Below, in pieces: positions 12,025-23,158 of a stretch of 64,000 bases of DNA. A program made the translations under genes and the position numbers. The first letter of the stretch is position 1. Every line of letters starts with the position of its first letter. The notes beneath the pieces are model-generated. The model made no database searches and was not told where the DNA came from. It worked only from the letters and a program-made list of their open reading frames with translations. This DNA comes from Anoplopoma fimbria (lineage: Eukaryota > Chordata > Actinopteri > Perciformes > Anoplopomatidae): positions 21,033,055-21,097,054 of the forward strand of contig NC_072459.1 in the NCBI RefSeq assembly GCF_027596085.1, written 5' to 3'.

Positions 12025-15000
12025 ATGCGTTATGTAAGTGCGTTGGGTCTCTTGGCGGCCCTGCTGCATCTGTCTACGTCTCTGCTGCTGGGAGCCTTCA
12101 ACATCAAGTCTTTTGGAGACAAGAAAGCCTCCAACGCGACTCTCATGAACATCATCAGCACGGTCAGGAACAGCATTTTTTTTTTCATCCAATATTCTCC
12201 TTTTTTTTCTCATTACAAATACCCACATTTGAAGTGAAAAGAAAACATTGTGAACGATGCTGAGTAACTAAAATACCACAAAGTTTAGCCTCCATTTTGC
12301 CTCCATTTCCATTGTAATAAATTGGTAGCACCAACTACCAATGGAGATTAAAGGCACAATTTTTTTTATTTTCTTTTATCTGTAAAGGTGGGGGGACTCA
12401 CAAGAGGAAGATTAAATATGAAAAAATAAGCAACCATTAGCATTTCATAATTTCTTTAGAAATAATGGTAAATGCCCATGGCTTTTAAATTATACTTTCA
12501 CAGTTTGTAACACAAGTTTTCAGTTTGTACTCTCCCAGCCCGAGCTCATATAACCCTGGTGACATCACTATGACATCATAGGGATAATTTTCTCCTCCAG
12601 TGCCACTGAAGACATAAAACAACTGTTTTGACAGGTAGTGGGAGATTTACTTTCCATGTAAGGCTCTATTATAAGGATTTTATAAAGGGAGTCTGGTGCA
12701 TGGAAACACTACCACTTTTGTCAACAGGGGGGCGCCAAAATCAGCACAAAAAGAAAGTTTGTTGTAGTTGCTTTAAATAAAGAATAACATCCCAATAAAC
12801 TTAAGTCTTTTTTGTTATTTGATAACAAATGTATAAAGCAATTTGTGCAAGGGAAAAACATTTAGGTTGAACCTTGTCATGACAAGTGAACTTTAATGTG
12901 TTTACTTAGTAAAGTACCCATTTATACCTACATTAAACATAATGGAAAAATAGATATTTTGATAGTTCACCTCTTTTAGCTCTATTTCTGTTTGTTTTAG
13001 AGAGAACCATACTTGAATCAACTTATATAATAAGACACCGCTGCTACGACAACTCTAATCAGATATGTGTTGCTTTGTGTTTCTCAGATTGTCCAGCGCT
13101 ATGACATCATTCTGATCCAGGAGGTCAGAGACAGCGATCTGTCAGCAACCAAAATGCTTATGGAGCATGTCAACAAGTTAGACTAAACCTTAGAAAGTGC
13201 ATTTGTTGTTATTATGAAAATTATATTTATTATGATTTTAGGTATACAAAGTTATGCTCTTAATTTGTGAGTGTGTGTGTTTGTTTTCGCAGAGGTTCTC
13301 CTCGGTTCAGGTACAGCCACATATTCAGCGAGCCTCTGGGTCGCAGCTCCTACAAGGAGAGATATCTCTTCCTCTACAGGTAAACAGAGAGAGAAAAAAC
13401 AAGCGTTCATATGTAGGAAATCCTACGTCAAGACCCCACATTAATGAACAGAAACGGAACTATTTATCTTTTAAAGTTCCGTTCATACTTCAGATCTGCA
13501 CAGTATCTTTGTCTTTGTTTTTATTGTCAGCTATGAATGCCAGAAACCTACGTAAATGGAGCCATTCAACAATGTTAGATTATTATTGCTGATTTTAACG
13601 TTGTAGCTGGTTTTGGTGGAGCTCATCTTAAATTCTTGATATGCTCTTAGGCAGTTTAATCTGTAACAGTGGGTCATATATTATAATGTCTGTTGTATGT
13701 TTTGTATGTGAAAGCTCAATCTGAAAAGTAACACTAAGTAAAGTAGGTAACCTTAATTGTAAATTTTTGTCTCTGAGATGTAGTGGAGTAGAGAGGTATT
13801 TAGTACCAGAAAATGGAAACCCTCAAGTACCTCAACAAGCCTTAAAATTGTACTGATTTATTAACACTTTGCACAGTACTTGAGTACATGTACTTAGTTA
13901 CTTTCCACAACTGGTTTAATTCAAGCCAGTTAAATAAAGATATTAGCAGATTGAAGTTGGTGATCATGTGTCACATGCTGTGCCAGAAAACAGTACACTT
14001 TTTTACAGCTTTTTCTTAACAAATCCACTTAAAGGGCCAGTGTGCAGGATTTAGTGGCATCTAGTGGTGAGGTCGCAGATTTCAACCAACTAAATACCCC
14101 TACCTTCACAAGTGTGTCAGAATAACTACAGTGGCCTTCTGGTAATGTAGTAACGTTAAAGGCACTATCTAAAGCAAGTGTTTGGTTTGTCCAATCTGGG
14201 CTTCTGTAGAAAACATGGGAGTGCAACATGGCAGACTCAGCGAAGAGGACAATCTCCCTATGTAGATATGAAAGGCTCATTCAAAGCTAACGCAAACAGG
14301 ATTCTTAGGTTCAGGTGATTATCCAGGTGATATGGAAATATTGTTGTTATTATTATATTCCATTTCTGCCAATAGAGTCCATCTAAATGCCACACAATTG
14401 CCCTTTAAAAGAGTGTGAAGACTTTAAAGATTCAGTGAAGAAGTAGTGTGTTTTTGGATGCAAATGCTTATTAATGTGCATTTTTGATAGGAAGTGTCAG
14501 AAATTAGCATATTTTGCATAAAATACTATACAGCCTGTATGGCCTACTTTGAAAACACCAAACACTACTGTATCATAACATGTCATGTCTGTGGAAAAAA
14601 TGTGATTGTAGAATAATCCTATGACAATTATATCTAAATTATTTTCCTTGGCAAAAAAAGAAAAGAAATGACATATCTGCCCACCACATTCACCCATTCA
14701 GGATACGGCTGCCCCCTAGCGGTCAGCCCTTGAAGGCACAGGACTTACTTCTTCAAAAGTAAAACATTTTTACAGGTAGCGATAGATGTGGTCAAGTACT
14801 ATCATTCCTCTGCAGGGAGCAGACGGTGTCTGTGGCTAAAAACTACACCTACGACGACGGCTGCGAGCCCTGCGGGACGGACACCTTCAGCCGAGAGCCC
14901 TTCGTCGTCATGTTCACCTCCAAACAAACCGGTAGGCTCTGCTTTTTTCTATGTGAGACCCAAGTGGTGTCAATTGCCTTGTTTATTAGGCATCAACTGA

Positions 15001-15681
15001 GAGATAAACACCGTACTTTTGTGATATTCTGAAGTCACAGATCTATTGGTCACTAATGCACCTTTAAAAATAAATGGAATTCTTACCGCCATACAGCATT
15101 CAGGTCAGCCAAATAGTGTTGGCATCTCTTTCCCACCAAATTTTGTATGTAACATGAATCCTGTCTGGCATATCCAAAACTCTCAACTCTCCTCTCCTTT
15201 ACACATTTCCCACCTTCATTCCCTTCTACCTCCCTCCTCCTATTTTATAGCTATGAGGAACTTTGTTCTGATCCCCCAGCACACCTCTCCAGACTCCGCT
15301 ATAAAGGAGACCAATGCCCTCTATGATGTGGTGACCGATGTCCGAGCCCGCTGGAACACCAATGTGAATGCTCTAAGAAAACACACTCAAAATCTGTTGG
15401 TGTAAATGTGTAAAAAAATATATTTTTGTGCAAAGTATATTTAATTTGTTAAAATATGAAATGGGGGGTGATTGAAACAATTTCCGCTCTCCCTGCAGGA
15501 CATCGTGCTGCTGGGAGACTTCAACGCAGGCTGCTCTTACGTATCGGGCTCCGACTGGCAGAAGATCCGCCTCTTCACTGACAAGAGCTTCCATTGGCTG
15601 ATCACTGACGAGGCTGACACGACGGTGTCACACACTAACTGCCCTTACGACAGGTGGACACACATGCATAGACACTTGCAT

Positions 15682-15727
<46 letters not shown>

Positions 15728-17266
15728 AGAGACTCTTAATTCCAACCCTCTTCCTGTATTGGCAGGATTGTGGTCACTGCTGACATGATGAAGGGAGTGG
15801 TGCCAGGCAGTGCTGCTGTCTACAACTACATGGTGGACTTGAACCTCAGCCACAGTCTGGTAAAAACAACTTTAGCTTTAGTTCTCCTCTATGGTAGCGT
15901 TCACATTAGTTGCAATCTATTAAAAAAGGCTGGGTCTATTAGGAGTAGCTTCATACCTGCTGAGGATCGTGTTTTTGCTCGATCTTTTAAGTGGGTAGAA
16001 CATGTCTTCTTGTAACTAGAAAGTTGGCGATATGATCCATGGACTGCTACGGTCCACAAGTCCAAGTGTCCTTGAGTGAGACACTGAACCTCAAGATTCT
16101 CCCATTTCCCTTTACAGCAATTCATTTCTCCTTAAATGCTTAGGAAAGAGCATTCAAGCGCTAGGATTGGCCAGGCGTCCATGATGACCGAGGTACCAGT
16201 AACCTCTCTTATGGCCATCTGATTGCAGAAAAGAAGTCTTATTGTATAGAAATCTATGAGAAAATGACCCTACTTCTCACTGGATTTATTCCCTCAGTAA
16301 ACATGGTGAACATGAGTTTATGCTCTTAATCTCTAGTTTCAAGTCTTCTTCAATTCAGCATGATGTTCATTTATTAAATTATGATCCATTTAGAGTAAAA
16401 TAGACCACAACACGATTTGGGATTCACGTCAGATGTATTTTCAACGGCAATGGTGGTTGTTTAACAATGAAGACAACAACTCCCATAATGATCTCGCTCG
16501 ACTTCTCAATATAATTTTGGTGTGAATTAAGAGAACCCTAGTAAATTACATACTGTGTGTTTGATTGACGCTTAAAAGGAATACTTTGTGAAATCCTTTA
16601 CTTTCTGATGAAAGGTTGGATGAGAAGATTGACTTCACTGTCATGTTTGTGCATAGACATTGTTATAACCCGGCTCCGGGGCTGCAACATGAATGGGAGA
16701 CACAACGAGTTTAAAGTAAGAAGTAAGAACATTTATTTAAAGAATACATAAACTAAACCAAACAAACATGGAAAGTCAGTAATCAGCTTCCTGAAAGACA
16801 ATGGACAGCAAACAGGACACGGATCCCTAGTGGAAAGGAGGGGTCGTAACAATGTGAAGCTACAGCCAGCGGCCTATTAGCTTAGTTTAGCAATAAAACT
16901 GGAAACAGATGCCCAAAGTTAGCCTAGCTCTGTCCAGAGGTCACAAAGTCCGCCTCCAAGCTCCTGTACAACTATTTAAGTAATCCGCTATTTCACCAAA
17001 GGTTATGTCCTGGACTGTTTCTTTCATTTGAGCAGTTGCCAAGCAACCAAGGAGACTTAGGGGAAATTCCCAGACATGCACACATACATGCTTGATGTGG
17101 TTGATCGGCTGAAACATGCAAACCCATTACTGAATGTATCTAATATGAAATTATGCTAAAGGGAAAACCTATAACAACTTTGTCTTTCTTTCTCTCTTAG
17201 GCATTGGCTGTCAGCGACCATTTCCCTGTCGAGGTGGAGCTGATCAGCCAGGTGGCTGCTGCCTGA
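12025..17266 (+). CDS. dnase1: Deoxyribonuclease I, tandem copy 2 (conventional form)
   Basis: Secreted DNase I. Eight coding exons: 12025-12162, 13088-13176, 13293-13379, 14816-14931, 15251-15363, 15499-15653, 15766-15859, 17201-17266 (858 nt, 285 aa; bovine precursor about 282). All intron phases match copy 1. A signal peptide covers about residues 1-22. Motif-assigned active-site residues are Asn26, Glu58, Glu97, His154, Asp188, Asp232, Asp270 and His271. Both classical disulphides are possible: Cys121/Cys124 in the DDGCEPCG loop and Cys193/Cys229. The DNA-contact tract FSREPF is intact. The C-terminus has six residues more than copy 1. A poly(A) signal AATAAA lies near 17374. It converges on eci1, with about 1.2 kb between the two stop codons. 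This copy most likely carries the ancestral function. Confidence 0.93.
14029..14408 (+). mobile_element. TTAA-flanked miniature transposon in dnase1 copy 2 intron 3
   Basis: Begins TTAAAGGGCCAGTGTGCAGG and ends TTGCCCTTTAA. It contains the family's GGCATCTAGTGGTGAGGT segment. TTAA at both edges fits a piggyBac-type target site; no transposase is encoded (380 bp). Confidence 0.75.
15682..15726 (+). repeat. (CA)n microsatellite in dnase1 copy 2 intron 6
   Basis: About 20 CA units, starting about 30 bp downstream of the exon 6 donor. Copy 1 has a shorter tract at the same place (7599-7620), so the repeat predates the duplication and has grown in copy 2. Confidence 0.95.
15980..16260 (+). mobile_element. 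tRNA-derived SINE in dnase1 copy 2 intron 7
   Basis: An AGTGGGTAGAAC head is followed by GTGTCCTTGAGTGAGACACTGAACC, a hallmark of widespread teleost SINEs. It ends near the tract AGCATTCAAGCGC. Confidence 0.6.
16605..16985 (+). mobile_element. Miniature transposon (GAGAAGATTGA...AGCTTAG family) interrupted by a 191-bp insertion
   Basis: GATGAGAAGATTGACTTCACTG before the break and GAAGCTACAGCCAGCGGCC after it are adjacent in other copies (for example 60677-60735). The family is common in teleost introns. The interruption is listed separately. Confidence 0.6.
16661..16851. mobile_element. Nested solo-LTR-like insertion
   Basis: 191 bp bounded by TGTTATAACC and GTCGTAACA (TG...CA ends) and inserted inside a miniature transposon. 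I could not define a clean target-site duplication, so calling it a solo LTR is tentative. Confidence 0.4.
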
Positions 17267-18446
17267 ATCTTGACTCCAACAAGTGTTGCAGCAACCTCCA
17301 GGCTGAACTGGAGTCATGAGAGATCAGTGGGGGAACTCTTTGCAATCCTGCAGCATTAAATGTCCAAGAACAAAATAAACAAATCTTTCTGCAATATTAT
17401 TGATATTATAGCTGTCATTTATTTAAATGTTTGAAGCAGCACAAACAAAAGTCCATTCACCTTTATTGTATTGTGATGAATGTTGCATTGAAAACTAAAG
17501 CTATTAGTACTAATTTTCTTTTCTCTGAAACCAATTGGCTGTGTGTTTGGGATCATGAAATGTTTCTCTTGACACCTTGGTAATGTTGTCTTGTCTGATA
17601 TTAATTGCATGATGTTCTCCTCAAATTACTGCTCCTGGGCAGTCCATTTGACCTCCAAACATGGTGTGTATTATGGCATCCTTCATTGCTTATTTAGTAG
17701 TACGGCTGTGTCCTTTGCAAATATACTTTATTTCAATCAGGAGAGACTTCAATAAAATGAAACAATTTATTACAAATAAAGTTATGTATGATGGCTGACC
17801 CTGCATGATGTCTTTGGAAGAGGAGCGCCCTCTGTTGATGATGGGGCGGCATCCGTGTAGAAGTAAAGTGACTCAGAGGAACTCATCAGCTCGTTGTAGA
17901 AAATGTTACACTATTTCAGGGATCGAGCAGAAAAGACCAGAAACGCAGGTAACAGCTTCCATTCGTTACAGTTCAAAAACTGTAACGAATGGATTTAACT
18001 GGGTCTTCCTGATTTGTTATAAACTTAAAATGTTAGCATGTCCGGCCAACTAGCTTACTAAATACATCTCAAAATAAACAGTAAATCGGAACGTGTTGAT
18101 ATTACTGTAACTAAAGAAATTTGAAGAAAACATTCATTTGTTACAGAAGCATTGGTGTCAATCAAGGTTCATTATTAATTTATTGTTATTGTACAACACA
18201 GGGTTGCGCAACAACCTGCAGTTGTAGTTATGCTACATAAGAAAAACAAACAATTTTATTATATGGGTCTCCCACGAGTTAGCTGGTCGAACAGTGAGGC
18301 TGAGCTGCTGCAGGGAGATGTACTCAACAATCTTAGCACAATTGACACCAATGAACACGTGACACCGAAGGCAGATGCGTTTTTCAACTAGCGTCACAAA
18401 CTCCCCCCAAATCCGTGTGTCATTCAAGGAGTTTCCCCTCTTTCCT
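17267..18446. other. Convergent 3' flanks of dnase1 copy 2 and eci1
   Basis: Holds the dnase1 copy 2 poly(A) signal (near 17374) and the putative eci1 3'UTR. The 18160-18230 part is the one duplicated near 10423-10485. A 16-bp-arm hairpin lies at 17958-17993. Confidence 0.6.
17958..17993. repeat. Perfect short hairpin in the dnase1 copy 2 downstream flank
   Basis: 16-bp arms (17958-17973 and 17978-17993) around a 4-base loop. The duplicate region near 10224-10236 has a single arm-like segment only. Confidence 0.88.
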
Positions 18447-21400
18447 CTAGGCCCTTCTCTTTTTCAGCATCTGCATATACATGCCCAGCGACTTCTGGAT
18501 TGAGTCTTTGGTGATGAAGTTGACAAAGTGTTGGATGTCGGCCTCTCTGTTGGACGTCAGCTTGTCGATGGTGGGCTTCCTCATCATGGACTTGGTGATC
18601 GCTCGGGCGTGGTCTGTGAAGTGGACAGATGAACAATAAGTTCACCCATATATTCTAAAAGTGGATTGCACATTTATTTGTTTGTTTTTTTCCCTAAATT
18701 AATGTTGGCACTGGTACTTTTATCAGTAGCATAGATAGGTAGTAACAACTCATAGTCTTACATGTGACTAATAACACTGAAGCTAAAGTACCACGAGTGC
18801 AAGAGTATAAAAATGTGGCTGGACTGGCATGTTCACTGATCATGTATAAAAGGTGCCAATATACCTGGAATAGCCAACCACTTGGTCATGGCCTGCATGG
18901 CTGTTGTGAGGACCTGGTCTTCAGGTACCAGCTGGTCCACCAGTCCAATCTTCAGGGCCTCTGACGGGTTGTAGAGCAGCCCCAGCTGCAGAGCCACCTC
19001 TGTGTTTCTGTGGCCCACTGTGTTCGTCATGGTGTCCTTAAACCTGCAGACAGCAGCAGTAGTTAATAATGTGCTAACGTACTCTGCTAATGTTAGCTCC
19101 ACAGGTTTTAATGTAGAAAAGTAACCGTTCTCCCCAGTTAATAAGTATCACTATTACACAAAATTTAATCATGACTAGCTCCAAATCCACTAAACCAGCC
19201 TTAAAATGGAGAAAATCTCGATTGCATGAGAGCCTATGGAGCAGAGCCGGATAGTTATCGGACCTTGGTTGGAGCTGGCCATGTCTACGCTATATTTTGT
19301 CAGTTTGCGTTCAAGGGGTGAGGCAAAGGGTCAGTTCGTCAATAAGGTGAAACAGCCAAGGGGATCAGCAGAGTTGATTAGTTTGCAGTCGTCATACTTA
19401 TACTTCCTTACCAAAAAGGTGCTACGATGCCCAGCTGCGTCTCATTGAGGCCGATGCTGTAACGCGGGTTGTCTGCCATTATCCTGTAGTCACACGTCAG
19501 AGACATGAGACAGCCGCCTGCAGGACTGGATCCCTGTGGAGGGAGTGACAAGGTAGGCAATGGGGCAATCTGCGAAACGTTTGATTTATCAACTCACTGC
19601 TGAGGATGTTTTTGCGTACATTGATTGCAGCTATAGTGATCATGTCGGAGCCGTAGAGTTTTAGCCACATCTCCTGAACGGCTCTCCAGAACTCTCCACA
19701 GCGCTCTCGACTCTTCCCGTACATCTCTGTGATGTCCAGCCCGGCTGAGAACACCTTGGGCTGGTTCTGTATTGAAACAACACACCCACACACTCAGGGA
19801 AAACGGTCCAATTGTACTGCTATATTTTAAAATAGTCACACACTCCAGCAGCGAAAATGTTAGCCACAAAAATGTAATAACATTCTAAAACATTGAAGAG
19901 TGTTGACTATATTGCAACTGCAAAGTATTATTATAATGCTAAGTTATTAATAACTACCTTGTAATACAAATACAGAGCACAAAGGCTCTGCTGCTGTTTT
20001 TAAAGATGAAATATAACTGTACCGAGGTGATGATGAGGCCACGGCAGCTTTTATCCATCTCCAGCTTCTCCACACTGATGCAGAGCTCTGTGAGGAAATC
20101 TAAACTAAGGCTGTTGACCGGCGGACTCTGCAGGCGCATCACAGCCACACCTACAGAGAGAGAGACAGAGATGCTGGTCTTTTACCTCAAGTTTGACATA
20201 AGTTCCCTTCAGATTCATCTCAAAGGGAAAATAACTGATGACATGGAACGTCACATCTCAGCTCTATTTGCATTTTATATCCAGAATATAATTTCCCTGT
20301 CACATTTAAATTCAGGGCCCGGCTGTGTCACGGCTGGTAGGTGGGCAGCAGACATTAACGACACCAACTCTTCGAAACGTGCAGAAGATGTACTTATCTG
20401 TTGGTGACATGTTTACCCGTGTTTTGGTTAAAATCCACGTCTATTTTAGGCGAGGTGGAGTTGTTCCTCCGCTGAGCGGCGAGGACAGGAGAGGCACACA
20501 CTCTGCCATAACTGCTGCAGGAGGATCGCTGAGAAAGAAGACCTGCACACACACACACACAAACACACACAGAAAGTGTTAGTGGCTGTGAGGCAGATCT
20601 GTTACAAGAACTACATATCCATTAGATGCCTCAGCAAATCAGAAAAAATGAAAACTTACAATAAATTAAAACTATCACTACATTACAGTCATATTATTAC
20701 TATACTGAAGGTGTTTCCAATGCTTTTCATTACTCTAATATATTAATAATATGTTGTGGCTGCAGTTACATGTTTTGATTAGTTCAACATCATGATCAAG
20801 TTTCTAAAAATGACACTTAAGACTGCTGGAGAATAAAGGTTTTATTATAAGACAAAAAAGGACACAGTAACATCTAGGGTCAGTTGTAAGTGACATGATT
20901 AATAGTATGCATGTGTTAGTAGGAAAAACCCTACATCCAACAAATTCATAAAATCAAAAACTATTTTTTTTACTGTTTGTTTTTTTCCTGCAAAGACAAA
21001 TGTAATTGTAATTTCTAAAAAACAAAGACAACTAAATTAGAGCAGGACAAACTTTGGCTGCTGGTGGGTGAGAAACAGGGAAAACAGATAATAAAGTGTA
21101 TTCAAGTGCAAATTGACAAGTGCAAGATGGAAAGTTATGCAAACAAATTACATACATGCTTTATTCTTATTCTTGCACCCTTTATAAATACAAGGCTAAA
21201 ATGGAAAAAATGCAAAACATGCCGTCAAATCAAACAATGTGGAAAAATGTGGATCCAACAGAGAAGCTGGAAAACTTTTTTTTATTGCGAAAAATGAAAA
21301 ACAATTAGTCAATGGGGGGAAAGTTTAATAAGTAATCCTTGCAGTCATATCGTCCATATTGAGCTGAGATAATTAACTTACTAGGTTATTCTTTTTTACA

Positions 21401-21790
21401 ATGCATCGAAAACAAGTCCTGGTTTGAACATGGCATTTTTTTTTTAAATATACAATATTATATATAACCAGCCATGCTATAACAGTGAAAGGTTAGGTGT
21501 AGATGCACAAAATATAACTTTTTTTTTGTGTGTGTGTACATTTATTGTTAAATAGGTGCACATAATAACCGGGGGATGTGACCCAAAGGGTTATAAAATG
21601 CTTTTTTCTTAATCTCGTGTCCTGTGACCTATGCTCCAGTTTCTGTAGAGCAAAGTTTACGATGCTAACAGCTAACAAGGCTAACAAGGCTGACAGCACG
21701 GGTAGCATGAGTAGCATGACCGGTGTCACATCCAGACATAACGCTACCTGACAAGACGCATTTGTTCCTCAATGCCGCTCTCAAGGCCAT
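18447..21790 (-). CDS. eci1: Mitochondrial enoyl-CoA delta isomerase 1
   Basis: Crotonase-fold enzyme that moves the cis-3/trans-3 double bond of enoyl-CoA to trans-2 in beta-oxidation of unsaturated fatty acids, in the mitochondrial matrix. Seven exons in minus-strand order: 21790-21748, 20542-20417, 20150-20023, 19766-19620, 19533-19412, 19043-18865, 18613-18447 (912 nt, 303 aa; human 302). The start MALRAALRNKC opens a basic, acid-free presequence of about 40 residues. FSAGLD (residues 105-110) and GSSPAGGC (149-156) form the CoA and oxyanion-hole signature. Glu179 in LNETQLG is the expected catalytic acid. The C-terminal helix QKSLGMYMQ is conserved. The exon 2 acceptor is preceded by a GT repeat. 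The gene is convergent with dnase1 copy 2. Confidence 0.95.
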
Positions 21791-21856
21791 TTTTTTCAGG
21801 GCTCAGACTCGGGTTCAGCTCTGGTTAAAAGACAGCAGAAAACAACTTCCGACTTC

Positions 21857-21914
21857 TTCTTCTTCTGCTGCTTCTTCTTCTGCTGCTTCTTCTTCTTCTT
21901 CTTCTTCTTCTTTT
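21857..21914 (+). repeat. TTC/TGC triplet microsatellite in the eci1 promoter/5'UTR
   Basis: An almost uninterrupted (TTC)n tract with a few TGC units, starting 67 bp upstream of the eci1 start codon. On the eci1 sense strand it reads as a GAA-rich purine run and probably lies in the 5'UTR or core promoter. Confidence 0.85.
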
Positions 21915-22639
21915 AATTTAATGTCGTGTTGCCAACTCCTCAGTAAGGAGAGTAGCTATTGGCTGTCCTAAAAGTCGCTAAATGACGTCATCGCCTAATT
22001 TGCATAATGTTAAAGGATTTATTTTTTTCTCATTAATGGCAGCTTGCTTTGGGTGGAACTGTGATAAGACTTTGCCTTTTGAGTATGTTTTTGAGTTGTC
22101 ATATCTTTTTTTTTTATATCACTAACTTTGGCGTAGAAATCAGCCTTACAATACAGGCAGTAAGCCCGTGTATCATCTCCAATAAACGGATCAACCAGCC
22201 TTTGAGTTCAGGGTTTGATTCCCACTCCTTTCTGTATGTTTGAGCGTACAGTCAGACTGAGACATGATGAGCACCCAAAAGACTCCAAAAGTCTCCAATA
22301 ACACCAGAAAAAGTCGCTTTTTAAAAAAAAAGTCGCTAGAGGGGTCTGAATAGTCGCTAAATATAGCGACAAAGTTGCTAAATTGGCAACACTGGTTATA
22401 CTGTGCATGTCGCCACCTAGTGGACCGGAGGACGCAGTATGCGCTATGGGTCTCTGGATCACGTTATATCATTATAAGGTAAATAAAGTAATGAAAATAG
22501 TTAAATAGTTAAAATAGTTGTTGTTTTTTTCTCTGTCTGTAAATATAATATTTCAGTTATTGTTGTTTTTTCTACTGTTTTTTTATTGCTTATTTATAAT
22601 ACTTGTTTTATTTTATTTTTATTTTTTATTTTTAGCTTG

Positions 22640-22765
22640 TCTTCTTCTACTATGTCTCTTGTGTGCACTTTACTCTACGCTGTTGTAAGCCTGCAAATTT
22701 CCCCGCTGCGGGACTAATAAAGGATTATCTTATCTTATCTTATCTTATCTTATCTTATTAAACGA
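22640..22765 (+). mobile_element. LINE-type 3' tail with (TATCT)n end
   Basis: CCCCGCTGCGGGACTAATAAAGGATTATCTTATCT followed by tandem TATCT units is a typical teleost non-LTR retrotransposon 3' terminus. No coding part is left. Confidence 0.65.
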
Positions 22766-23158
22766 TTGTTATAATAGTTTAAAAATTAAAAAAAAAACCC
22801 ACTATATTCTTGGATTTATTCCTATCTTCTTCAAAATTTGAATGACTGCTTCTGAACAATGACCCTTGGCTGTGATATAATCACAACATATAGCGGACTG
22901 ATTTGAGCTATTGCCATTGTAAAACCTTTGCATAACCCTGCGGGAAGGTGCCGGGTTTTTAATGAATGCAGCAGCCAAATGCAGTCTGCTCTGTGTGTGT
23001 TGTTCCGCTCAGTCAAAGTGACACACAGATAGCAGCACACAGCAAACAGCAGGGGAGAGAGACTAAGAGAAGGGGACACTGATCACATAAAAACACGCAG
23101 TAATGTAGCAACCTGTTCTCTGCCGCTTTGTTTCATACACTACAGGGTGCCTTTTGTA

